Assembly (NCBI GenBank): GCA_964620445.1
Contig: CAZUHB010000007.1
Span: forward strand, 62,001-126,000
Direction: 5' to 3'
DNA: 64,000 bases
Origin: CAZUHB01 sp964620445
GTDB taxonomy: Bacteria; Planctomycetota; B15-G4; CAYZWU01
The position numbers and the translations under genes were made by a program. Under the pieces are notes generated by a model. It was given only the letters and a program-made list of their open reading frames with translations, had not been told where the DNA came from and searched no databases. This document shows, one piece after another, positions 1 to 8,084 of the stretch (its first letter is position 1; every line of letters starts with the position of its first letter).

Positions 1-682
1 GTCCCCGGAGACGCCCCCCTCCCAGAATACCGTACCAGTTTTTCATTCCCAGAGTTAGGACCGCTGAAGAATGGTGTTTGGCCACGGGTAGGTTGATGAG
101 CCTTTCACACTCGAAATAGGCCCGGAGCACAGGCCATTTCCTGACCGCTTCCCCCCCCACATCGACCTCGACAAAATCCCGTTCCGCAGGAACGAGCACC
201 TCGACCGGAAGATCCTCGAGTTGCCGGCGGATACCGCTCCGATCGAAACAGCGCGCAGAGTTGTTGCACGAATTATCGGATACGATCACTTTTTGAGCAC
301 CCGCGTCGAGACAGAGCTTGGCCACGGTGCGAACTATCTGCGGATTCGTGTTTGCCGCCATGCGCGCTGGACGGTCCCAGCCCACGTTCGGCTTGATCAA
401 GACCCGATCGCCCCTGGAGATCGTTTTGGAGAGGCCGCCGTGGGCGGTCAGGGCCGCTTCGACGAGCTTGGCCGGATCCTTGCCGCGAGCGATAACAAAA
501 AGAGGTTTCTCAGGAGGGGTAAAGGTCCGTCTCCTGTTTGACGTAAGATTTTGGCCTTCATGGTCGAGAGACAGCCCCTTACGCTTGAGCCCGAGATAGA
601 CTCCGCCGAAGGCGGCGCCCAACCCTGTCGCGACCGCTGCCCGCTTGAAAAACGTTCTGCGACCCATGCCGTTCTTGCTCAT
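1..682 (-). CDS. DUF362 family protein with Tat signal (3' end cut by window edge)
   Basis: Translating the minus strand from the ATG at 682 gives 227 residues before the window edge, so the C-terminus is missing. The N-terminus carries a twin-arginine motif (GRRTFFKR, residues 7-14) followed by a short hydrophobic stretch, predicting export of a folded protein by the Tat route. The body has the DUF362 look: 'GDRVLIKPNVGWD' about residue 107, 'QKVIVSDNS' about 143, and 'NLPVAKHH' then 'GMKNWYGILGG' near the edge. Many DUF362 members carry iron-sulfur clusters, but no ferredoxin-type cysteine cluster is visible in this part. GGAGG lies just upstream of the ATG. The start overlaps the stop of the preceding lipoprotein gene (ATGA), implying translational coupling. 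The molecular function of the family is unknown; the family call is fairly safe. Confidence 0.8.
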   Translation of the reverse strand, partial: MSKNGMGRRTFFKRAAVATGLGAAFGGVYLGLKRKGLSLDHEGQNLTSNRRRTFTPPEKPLFVIARGKDPAKLVEAALTAHGGLSKTISRGDRVLIKPNVGWDRPARMAANTNPQIVRTVAKLCLDAGAQKVIVSDNSCNNSARCFDRSGIRRQLEDLPVEVLVPAERDFVEVDVGGEAVRKWPVLRAYFECERLINLPVAKHHSSAVLTLGMKNWYGILGGGRLRG

Positions 683-1266
683 TTATCCCGCCTCCGTGCG
701 GCACCGGTTGTTCCGTCTGGCTGTTCGAGACTCTTTTCCACGAACAGCGCTGTCTCCTCGAGAATCCGATCAACTTCGGTTCCCATATCGTCACAACGGA
801 TCCGGACCAGATAATTCGCCTTCCAAAATTCGATGGTTCCCCCTCCGATGCTGCTCTCCTCACCCACGCCGGCGGAGACGAGTGTGCCCGCATTGTTCTT
901 ATGGAAGATCTCCTTGGAGTTCTTGGCGACGGTCATGTCATAGATCTCGATGGTGAGATAGATGTCCTCGGCCAGTGTCGTTGTGTATTCCCGGATACCG
1001 ATCGACTCGAAGCCGAGGGCGAGGTAGATCTCTGCCCCACCATTCATGTACTCGAACAGGGATTCGCCATCGAACTGCCGGTACCGGTCAGCTCCGGTCA
1101 ACCCGGTGATCTGATCGTGGTCGGGAAAAAAGACGCCGAGTCCTGTTCCAGCAACGACTTCTGCTTGCTCGTCGACCTGGGATTTCGACTCATCGCCGTT
1201 GCCGCAACCAGGGATCATGGCCGGAATCAGAAAGGTGAGACTCAAAAACACGATCTGCATTCTCAT
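679..1266 (-). CDS. Predicted lipoprotein, DUF6599-like
   Basis: A 195-residue protein with a lipoprotein signal peptide: a hydrophobic core after MRMQ and a lipobox ending IPGC, so the mature protein should be membrane-anchored through Cys21. The conserved-looking core 'FDGESLFEYMNGGAEIYLALGF', in two halves around residues 65-86, followed by 'YLTIEIYDM', resembles DUF6599 proteins, which I recall occurring beside DUF362 genes. No catalytic motif is recognisable. It overlaps the DUF362 start by 4 nt (ATGA), so the two probably act together in the envelope. A TATACT hexamer at about 1300-1306 on the minus strand could be its -10 element, but no good -35 is seen. Family assignment is from memory of the pattern and is moderate. 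Confidence 0.65.
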   Translation of the reverse strand: MRMQIVFLSLTFLIPAMIPGCGNGDESKSQVDEQAEVVAGTGLGVFFPDHDQITGLTGADRYRQFDGESLFEYMNGGAEIYLALGFESIGIREYTTTLAEDIYLTIEIYDMTVAKNSKEIFHKNNAGTLVSAGVGEESSIGGGTIEFWKANYLVRIRCDDMGTEVDRILEETALFVEKSLEQPDGTTGAARRRDK

Positions 1267-1336
1267 CGATTGACGACTCCATGAAAGGTTCTTTGAGTAT
1301 AGTATAGAAGAAAGGTAAGTCCCACGCGGTAAGCCA

Positions 1337-1370
1337 AAAAAATTTTCCCCCTTGCGGGGGAAAATTTTTT
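1337..1370. terminator. Perfect bidirectional Rho-independent terminator
   Basis: A 15-bp perfect inverted repeat (arms 1337-1351 and 1356-1370, loop TTGC) has a GC core of five C:G pairs flanked by A and T tracts on both sides. It would stop transcription from either direction. It isolates the lipoprotein/DUF362 pair from the upstream rpsA operon, whose last gene ends at 1673. Confidence 0.85.
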
Positions 1371-1672
1371 GTCACCGAAGCCTCTAGTCAGCTAGAGATG
1401 GCGGTTGGGGAGGGGAATGACTCTAACCAACGCAAAGACCACAGTAGACACTTTTGGATTTCTAGAAATCCATCAATCCGGCGAAAATATATACCACAAT
1501 TAATCCGTATATACAAATATTTAAAAAATTAATTCGTTTTATCCCCAAAACCCAGCAAATGTTGATAACTTCTGGATAACTGGAGATTGGTACTTGCTAC
1601 CCCTTATTTAAAAGAACGTTAGGGGCTCAACATCAAGCATTCCATTTGATAAAGTCCGCCCCGTTTGACCTT
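1371..1672. other. Non-coding AT-rich island with DnaA-box-like 9-mers
   Basis: No gene is supported here. Positions about 1484-1542 are strikingly AT-rich compared with the surrounding GC-rich DNA. Next to it lie three 9-mers each one mismatch from the DnaA box: TTATCCCCA (1539-1547), TGTTGATAA (1560-1568) and TCTGGATAA (1571-1579), the last two in inverted orientation. This could be a promoter/untranslated region or a replication-initiation-like site. Neither dnaA nor dnaN is nearby in the window, which weakens the origin reading. Confidence 0.4.
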
Positions 1673-4060
1673 CTATTCCCCTTCGTCTGCATCATCGCCG
1701 ATCAACCCTTCTGATGGAAGAAAATTTTCCTTTAACGCGGCAAATTTCGGATGTTTCCTGACATTGTCCAGGTCCCGATCCTTATCTATCCACGAGAAAT
1801 CAAAGAAGCCTTTTTCCATCGTCTCAGTGAGATGGTGGATCGCGTCGTCCATCCTGTTTTGCAGGGAATACAGGCAAGCCAGGTTGTAGTGGGTGTTGGC
1901 CAGTGCGTTCGAATCGGGAAAACTATCGATCAACTTGAGATACCACGCCTCTGCCCGGTCGTAATCGTCGAGCTGCTGATATTCATACCCGATCTCGAAA
2001 TAAAGATTCCGTCCAAATTCCTGTTTCAGCCGAAGGGTGCTTCCGAAAACATCCTTGAACATGTTTTGTTCGTCGATAACCGCCTTGTTTTCATCGATCC
2101 ATCGCTTCATCACCTCGATCTTTGCAAAAACGTACCTCTCCATTCCTGCCTTTGCGAGAGCGTACCTGGCATAGCCCGAGAGACTCACGGCGCGGCTCTC
2201 GAGAACCATATCTTCCGTGACCGCATCTTGGCGGACCAAATTGACGAACGAATACCACTCCCTGCTGAGCTCTGCCGAGGCCGGGATGATGAGCGGCGCG
2301 AGATCTTTCTCGAGTGACGGGCGGGAGGTCTCGGGAAGAGACATGATCGCCAGGACACGGATAATGTGGTGGACGTCCGGATCGTGGGCGATTTTCACGA
2401 GCCTTTCGGCCATGTCGGGCGCAATATCCCAGAAATGAGCGAACTGGCCGTCATAAAAACCTGGAACCGTGCCGCCGTGCACGACAGATTCCATGGCATC
2501 GGCGATACTCCCTTTCGTGTAAATCTCTTTGAGGAGGGTCGTTTCGGAAACCGGCCATGTTTCACGAAAAGCGGGTAAGGGGACCCCGAGCCGGGCAAGG
2601 GCTTCAACCATCGATTGGCGTAACGCACGGTCCTCCTCCGCGAGGAGAGCATCGATCAGTAGCGCCCGGGAACCGCTTCCGCCGATTTTTGCCAGCGCGG
2701 TCACGGCACCTGCGCGGACCTGCCGATCAGCGTCCACGAGGAACACCTCGAGCACGTCGAGAATCTCCGCCCCAGCGTCGATCATCTCTTTTATCGCACC
2801 CTGCCGCCTTCCGAACATGGGACTGCACAGGGCGTCCCTCCATTCGGCGCCGGCCACTGCCGGCTGATGCCCATTTCGGTTCCTACGTCCGCCGTCAAGG
2901 GAGACCGATCGAACGGCGGAGGGCGTGCTCATGGGACAAAGTCCTGCCACAAGGAGAATCATGCCCGCGGGTGCGCGAGAAATTCCCCACGTTCCAGGCG
3001 GGGTGTTCCGGCGCGGTGAGCGGCTGGAGATATCCTCGGGAAGGAGCTGGGGCCGCTTTTCGTGCCACCAGTTGATCCAGCGATGAAAATCCGAACCCAG
3101 GTTCTGGTCGGTGACTATCCTGAGCGCGGCGATCGCCATGCGCCTCTCCATGAGGGCCAGAGAGGGCAAAGCCGATATGAGATGATCGACACCGGCCCAG
3201 ACCTCCTCTTCGTCGAGCAGCACGGCATTTCGAAAGATCTTCGAGCCATTCCTCTCATCGATCGCTGCCCGAAGATCTGCAACCGTCGGTTGCCCCCTCT
3301 TTTGTGGTCCCTCGGCAACAAAATGAAAGCAGGCTTTTTCGAAGGGGAAGCGGAGCATGCCGTAGTCGAATCGGTCCGTTTCCAATCCCCCTGGTATCAG
3401 TTCGCCTTCGATCTCGATCCGCCTGTAAAGCAGTTTCTTTCTCGCCACCGGTCTCAGCTCGAGGTAGAAGGACTCGCAGCCACCGGCAGCGACGGTCAGA
3501 GATCCGTCGAAGGTGATCGTCTCGTTCCAGCTGCCGCCGGAAATGACTCCATCACTGGTAACGTCGACGAGCGCAACCCGGATCTGGATCAGGCTCAGCC
3601 GCGACTCGGTGAAGGGAAACCACCAGAAAAAACCGCGCGACGGAATCGTCAGGGAAGCCGGGGACAGGTTGCCGATCTTGAATTCCACTTCGAGTTCGTC
3701 GTCGAAAGAAAAGTATTGATCCGGCTCGACCACCTCGAGTTTCAGCGGGCAGTCCCGCGAGAATTGAGCCTTGCGGATCGTTTGCCGCATCGAACGGAAC
3801 TCCGTTTTCCACGACCGTGGAAATTTTTTCTGAAGGGCGATTGCGAGGATCGAGTCGGCACCGGCGATGTCCCCTCTTTCGAGACAATCCCGCGCCATCT
3901 CCTGAATGGCGGCAGGATCGTCGGAGAGCGCGGTCATGGAGGAGCCGACCGTGTATGCTGGAGTCGGTGGCGGGCCGAGAGCACAAGAAAACCCTTCTGC
4001 CGCGATCAGTAGAACGACGAGCAGAAGGGCGATCCGACCGTTTCGACTTTTCTGTGCCAC
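1673..4060 (-). CDS. Lipoprotein with HEAT-like and C-terminal TPR regions
   Basis: 795 residues if translation starts at GTG 4060, chosen because it directly precedes a good signal peptide (MAQKSRNGR, then a hydrophobic run ending in a GFSC lipobox). Order of regions: lipoprotein signal; a short TPR-like helical pair (about 45-95); a beta-rich region (about 105-265); a HEAT-like segment ending in 'WINWWHEKRPQ' (about 330), a pattern common at the end of HEAT blocks; a Pro/Ser/Arg linker (about 340-390); HEAT-like repeats (about 395-600); and TPR repeats ending in 'HYNLACLYSLQNRMDDAI'. The linker is atypical, and an internal ATG at 2962 (MILLVAGL) could instead start a second protein. It lies 64 bp downstream of rpsA on the same strand. 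No enzymatic motif; a scaffold role is inferred. Confidence 0.65.
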   Translation of the reverse strand: MAQKSRNGRIALLLVVLLIAAEGFSCALGPPPTPAYTVGSSMTALSDDPAAIQEMARDCLERGDIAGADSILAIALQKKFPRSWKTEFRSMRQTIRKAQFSRDCPLKLEVVEPDQYFSFDDELEVEFKIGNLSPASLTIPSRGFFWWFPFTESRLSLIQIRVALVDVTSDGVISGGSWNETITFDGSLTVAAGGCESFYLELRPVARKKLLYRRIEIEGELIPGGLETDRFDYGMLRFPFEKACFHFVAEGPQKRGQPTVADLRAAIDERNGSKIFRNAVLLDEEEVWAGVDHLISALPSLALMERRMAIAALRIVTDQNLGSDFHRWINWWHEKRPQLLPEDISSRSPRRNTPPGTWGISRAPAGMILLVAGLCPMSTPSAVRSVSLDGGRRNRNGHQPAVAGAEWRDALCSPMFGRRQGAIKEMIDAGAEILDVLEVFLVDADRQVRAGAVTALAKIGGSGSRALLIDALLAEEDRALRQSMVEALARLGVPLPAFRETWPVSETTLLKEIYTKGSIADAMESVVHGGTVPGFYDGQFAHFWDIAPDMAERLVKIAHDPDVHHIIRVLAIMSLPETSRPSLEKDLAPLIIPASAELSREWYSFVNLVRQDAVTEDMVLESRAVSLSGYARYALAKAGMERYVFAKIEVMKRWIDENKAVIDEQNMFKDVFGSTLRLKQEFGRNLYFEIGYEYQQLDDYDRAEAWYLKLIDSFPDSNALANTHYNLACLYSLQNRMDDAIHHLTETMEKGFFDFSWIDKDRDLDNVRKHPKFAALKENFLPSEGLIGDDADEGE

Positions 4061-4124
4061 CGGCCGGAGGGCCTGGCAGGCACAGAAAAATCGCACGGTT
4101 TCCGGTTGTTCGGTGATCTTGAGA

Positions 4125-6451
4125 TTACGTTTTCTCAGAGGCATCCTCCTCTGCGGGCGGCTCAGTGCTTTCATCGCCCTCCGAGGGCGTTTCCGAGGGA
4201 GTTTCTGTCCCCTCCGGTGTTTGGGCCTCTGCCGGGGCATCCCCCTCCGCCGAGGCATCCGCCTCCGCCGAGGCATCCGCCTCNNNNNNNNNNNNNNNNN
4301 NNNNNNNNNNNNNNNNNNNNNNNNNNNNNNNNNNNNNNNNNNNNNNNNNNNNNNNNNNNNNNNNNNNNNNNNNNNNNNNNNNNCCTCCGCCGAGGCATCC
4401 GCCTCCGCCGAGGCATCCGCCTCGGTAGGTTCGCTGTCGGTCTCAACCGTGACTGCCTGTGCGTCTTCGCCTTCGGCAGTCTCGCCAGAGGCGCTCTCGG
4501 GCGCAGAATCAGCGCTCGTTTCGACAGGGGACTCGGACGGGACCGGCTCCTCGGCCTGGGTTTCTTCAGCCTGCTCGGGGGACGGGCTCTCCTCGGTCGC
4601 GGACTCGTCTGCAGGGGTTTCAGCAGGAGTATCAGCCGGAGTATCAGCCGGAATATCGTCAGGAATGGTCGCGTCCGCGGTGGCTTCAGCCGGCTGCTCG
4701 GTATCGCCGGCATCCGCCGGCGGCGCGTCCGTTGCGACAGCGTCTGCGCCCTGCGCGGCGTCTTCACCCTGCGCGGCGTCTTCGCCCTGGGCCTCGGGCG
4801 GTTGCTCGTCCTGCTCCACATCGATCATGGACAGTCCGATCTTTCTCTCTGTCGTGTCCACCTTGAGTACTCTCACGTTCACGTGATCGCCAACCTTGAC
4901 GACTTCCTCGGGGCGGTGGATTTTTCTATCCGAGATTTCGGAAATATGGAGAAGACCTTCGAGCCCCTCCTCCAGTTCCACGAACACTCCAAAGTTGGTG
5001 ATCTTCGTCACCGTGCCCGAGATGAGGTCGCTCTGTGCGTACTTGCTCGGAATCTCCTCGACCCAGGGATCGTTCTGGAGCTGCTTGATACCGAGAGCGA
5101 TCCGCTTCTTGGCAGGTTCCACGGTGAGCACAACCGCCTTGACCCGCTCGCCCTTTTTGAGCACCTCGTTGGGATGGTTGATCTTCTTGGTCCACGACAC
5201 GTCGGACACATGAAGCAAACCGTCGATGCCCTCCTCGAGCTCGATGAAGGCGCCGTAGGACGTGATGTTGCGAACCAATCCTTCGATGATCGTTCCAGGA
5301 GGATAACGCTGCTCGACCTGATCCCAGGGATTGACATCGGCCTGCTTCATGCCGAGCGAAATCTCTTGCTTGTCCGTGTTGATATCGAGAACCACGACCT
5401 CGACCTGATCGTTGAGTGAGACCACCTCGGAGGGATGGTTGATCCTGCGCGTCCAGGACATTTCGGAGATGTGGACGAGGCCTTCGATACCCTCTTCGAG
5501 TTTCACGAACGCGCCGTAAGGCATGATGTTGACCACTTCGCCCACGACTTTCTGGTTGACCGGGTATTTCTCGTGAACCGTGAGCCAAGGGGATTGTGTC
5601 TTCTGCTTGAGTCCGAGCGCGATCCGGCCCCGTTCCTTGTCGAACTTGAGGACCATGACCTCGATCTCCTGATCGATCTGCAGCACATCCGAAGGATGGC
5701 TGACACGTCCCCAGGAAATATCGGTGATATGGAGAAGACCGTCGATGCCGCCGAGGTCGACGAAAGCGCCGAAGTCGGCGATGTTCTTGACTACGCCGGT
5801 GCGGATCTGACCCTCTTCCAGTTCGGAGAGGATCGCGTCGCGCTGCTTGGCTCTCTGCTCCTCGACAAGGCGACGCCTGGAGACGACGATGTTCATCCTC
5901 GCCTCGTCGATCTTGATGATCTTGCACTCGAGTTCCTTGTCGATGTACTCGGCGATATCCTTCGAACGCCGGATCGAGACCTGTGAAGCGGGAAGGAAAA
6001 CAGGGACGCCGATGTCGACGAGAAGTCCGCCCTTGATCTTGCGGATCGCCTTGCCGGTGACCGTATCGCCTTCCTTGCAGGTGGAGATGACCTTTTCCCA
6101 ACCCCGGATCCGGTCGGCTTTCCGCTTGGAGAGGATCATCAATCCCGATTCGTCCTCAACCGACTCGAGCAGCACTTCGATCTCGTCTCCGATGGCGATT
6201 TCCCCGGAGTGGCCGAATTCCTGGATCGGCACGACACCTTCCGATTTGTATCCAATGTCGACGAGGACCTCGTTGTTAAGGACCTTGACGACCCTCCCCT
6301 CGATGATCGAGTCTGGGGTGAAGTTCTTGATCGAGTCCTCGTATAGCTGGGAGAGACTGTCTTCGGATGTACTCTCCATCGCCTCGTTCACTGCAGAATC
6401 GAGGACCTCCGTATCGATATCGAATTTCTTGAGCAACCTTTTTTGAGCCAT
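4125..6451 (-). CDS. rpsA: 30S ribosomal protein S1 with long repetitive acidic tail (contains assembly gap)
   Basis: Six S1 RNA-binding domains can be read at about residues 45-110, 125-195, 213-283, 300-370, 386-456 and 472-542; domains 3-6 share the signature 'GAFV.L..GI.GLLHIS' and 'INHPSEV'. After residue 546 comes an Ala/Glu/Pro/Thr tail with QGEDAA, DTPA and ADASAE repeats. The tail is interrupted by 100 N; beyond them the frame continues (EADASAEGDAPAEAQ...) to TAA at 4125-4127. The nominal N length breaks the frame; a real gap of 14+18n bases would restore both frame and repeat phase. Start ATG 6451 has GGAAGG upstream; an earlier in-frame ATG (6502) is rejected because it adds an unrelated hydrophobic stretch. 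The protein binds mRNA to the 30S subunit. It follows cmk, a widely conserved order. Confidence 0.93.
4226..4423. repeat. 18-bp tandem repeat array inside rpsA (spans N gap)
   Basis: The 18-bp unit CCTCCGCCGAGGCATCCG occurs at 4244-4261, 4262-4279, 4384-4401 and 4402-4419, with a degenerate copy at 4226-4243 and a partial copy ending at the gap. It encodes the hexapeptide ADASAE in the S1 tail. Units on both sides of the N run are in the same register, so the gap most likely hides more copies. Confidence 0.9.
4284..4383. other. Assembly gap (100 N)
   Basis: Exactly 100 N, a usual placeholder size. It lies in the 18-bp array of rpsA; the true length should be 14+18n bases if the array is uniform. 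Confidence 0.95.
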
Positions 6452-6601
6452 GAAAACCTTCCAGAAACCGTTGACACACAACAGCACAATAAAAAGAAAC
6501 AAACCACAGCCGTTCTCACCGCGAGAACTGAATCACTGTCTCGAGAATCCTCGGGACTCTCGTCTCCGCCGGTCAGGCGGATTCTATTGCCGGAGCGGGC
6601 A

Positions 6602-7273
6602 TCAGCCGCTCCTGATCTTCTCGACCAGCGTGGCGACCACCTCGTCGAGCGTCAAGTGGGTCGTGTCGATCACTTCCATCCCCGGCACGATCGAAAGGGG
6701 AGCGAGATCGCGGTTGCTGTCCCGCCGGTCGCGCTCCTTCATGGCGCGGTTGAGATCCTCATCGCTCCGGGCAGCCCACCCCTTTCGCGAGATCTGCGCC
6801 GCTCTGCGGCGCGCGCGCTCTGCAGGATCAGCATCGAGATAAAAGCGGTGGCGCGCCTCGGGAAAGACGACCGAACCCATGTCGCGCCCCTCGGCCACGA
6901 GATCGCCGCGCGCCGCAAAGCCGCGCTGCAAGGCGACCATTCTTTTTCGAACGATCTCGAGCGCGGAGACCTCGGATACGACGCGCGTGACTGCCTCGTC
7001 GCGGATCGCGTCACCGACCCTTTCGGCGTCAAGGAGCGAATGGCCTTCGTCGTCCAGGTCGATCTCCACCTCGTCGAGCAGGTGCGAAACCGCCGACGGG
7101 TCGAGAGGACCGAATGCGAGCCCCGCGCGCAAAGCCGCAAGGGCAACGGTCCTGTACATGGCGCCCGTATCGAGAAAGCGAAAGTTCAGCGCCCGCGCCA
7201 ACCGGCGAGCGACTGAACTCTTTCCCGATCCGGAAGGACCGTCCAGAGTCACTACGACGAACTTTCTATCCAT
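6602..7273 (-). CDS. cmk: Cytidylate kinase
   Basis: 223 residues, the normal length. It phosphorylates CMP and dCMP with ATP in the cytoplasm. The P-loop GPSGSGKS lies at residues 12-19, followed by 'RFLDTGAMYRTVAL', 'LVAEGRDMGSVVFPEA' and 'KFYLDA'-type 'RFYLDADPAERARRR', all typical of bacterial CMP kinases. ATG 7273 follows an A/G-rich leader. rpsA starts 150 bp downstream, matching the common cmk-rpsA operon. A small dyad (GGAGCGG/CCGCTCC) covers the stop codon and could slow or attenuate read-through into rpsA; this is only a sequence observation. Confidence 0.96.
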   Translation of the reverse strand: MDRKFVVVTLDGPSGSGKSSVARRLARALNFRFLDTGAMYRTVALAALRAGLAFGPLDPSAVSHLLDEVEIDLDDEGHSLLDAERVGDAIRDEAVTRVVSEVSALEIVRKRMVALQRGFAARGDLVAEGRDMGSVVFPEARHRFYLDADPAERARRRAAQISRKGWAARSDEDLNRAMKERDRRDSNRDLAPLSIVPGMEVIDTTHLTLDEVVATLVEKIRSG

Positions 7274-7345
7274 AAGCCAAAAAGGGATTTATTATCAAAA
7301 CAGCCTGGTGGGAACAAGCAAAATCGGTGTGGCAAATGCACTTTT

Positions 7346-8083
7346 TCAACCATCGGGCCGCGTCGATTCCGCGGAAAATTCCCTCAGAACGACTTCTCCT
7401 CCCTCCGAAACGGCGTAAAATCCTCTCCCCGCCCGCCATTCGGAAAGGACGACCAGCCTCGCGCCGCAGCCGAGAGCGAGATCGTCCGCCTTGTGTACAT
7501 GCCCGCAAATCACCAGATCCAGACCTTCTCCCGCGGCAAAAGCATCGACGTCCTCCAGGCAGAGAGTGGTTTCCCACTCGCCTTTGGCCGCAACGGCATC
7601 GATCGATTTTCTACGGAGCCCGCGCGCGAGGACCCGGATCGCGAAGGAAGGGAGCAGCCGGCTCAGACCGCGCGCCAAGGGGCTCCGGATGACTTTTTTC
7701 ATCCTCTGATAGGCACGATCGCTCGTGCAGAAAAGGTCTCCGTGCGTGAGAAAGGCCTTTTTCCCCTCTATCGTGGTGCGCATGCTTTCGCCGGGGATAT
7801 CGGCGTTCAGGAAAGAAGATTCCCGGTCACCGAGGAGGAAGTCGCGATTTCCGTGAAAAATGAAGATCCTCGTCCCCTCTGCTGCCAGTTTTTGGAGCGC
7901 CGCGAAAACCGGTTCGAGGCCGGGTGTTTCAAGCTGCGCGGGTCCGATCCAGAGGTTGAAAAGATCTCCCAGGATGTAAAAAGACTCGGCTCCCTTCACC
8001 CGGTTCTCGAGAAATGACAGGAAGGTCGCCACACCGCCGGGGTTCGCCTCGGAAAGGTGAAAGTCGGACGCGAAGATGATCAT
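7346..8083 (-). CDS. lpxH: UDP-2,3-diacylglucosamine diphosphatase
   Basis: 245-residue calcineurin-like phosphoesterase. Metal-binding motifs are in order: SDFHL (6-10), GDLFNLW (about 39-45), GNRDFLLG (about 76-83), LTHGDLFCTSDRAYQ and GHVH. This order, with the 'DR.YQ' element, is typical of LpxH, which cleaves UDP-2,3-diacylglucosamine to lipid X at the inner membrane in lipid A synthesis. It starts one base after the stop of the NtrC-type regulator, so the two are co-transcribed. A distant homologue such as LpxG/LpxI-type analogues is unlikely given the motifs. Its presence implies lipid A and hence an outer membrane. Confidence 0.9.
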   Translation of the reverse strand: MIIFASDFHLSEANPGGVATFLSFLENRVKGAESFYILGDLFNLWIGPAQLETPGLEPVFAALQKLAAEGTRIFIFHGNRDFLLGDRESSFLNADIPGESMRTTIEGKKAFLTHGDLFCTSDRAYQRMKKVIRSPLARGLSRLLPSFAIRVLARGLRRKSIDAVAAKGEWETTLCLEDVDAFAAGEGLDLVICGHVHKADDLALGCGARLVVLSEWRAGRGFYAVSEGGEVVLREFSAESTRPDG

Positions 8084-8084
8084 T

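Noticed and set aside
1673..6502. One continuous 1609-codon frame joining rpsA and the HEAT/TPR gene
   Set aside because: It is open only because 100 N shift the frame and hide the rpsA stop; the true S1 frame ends at TAA 4125-4127.
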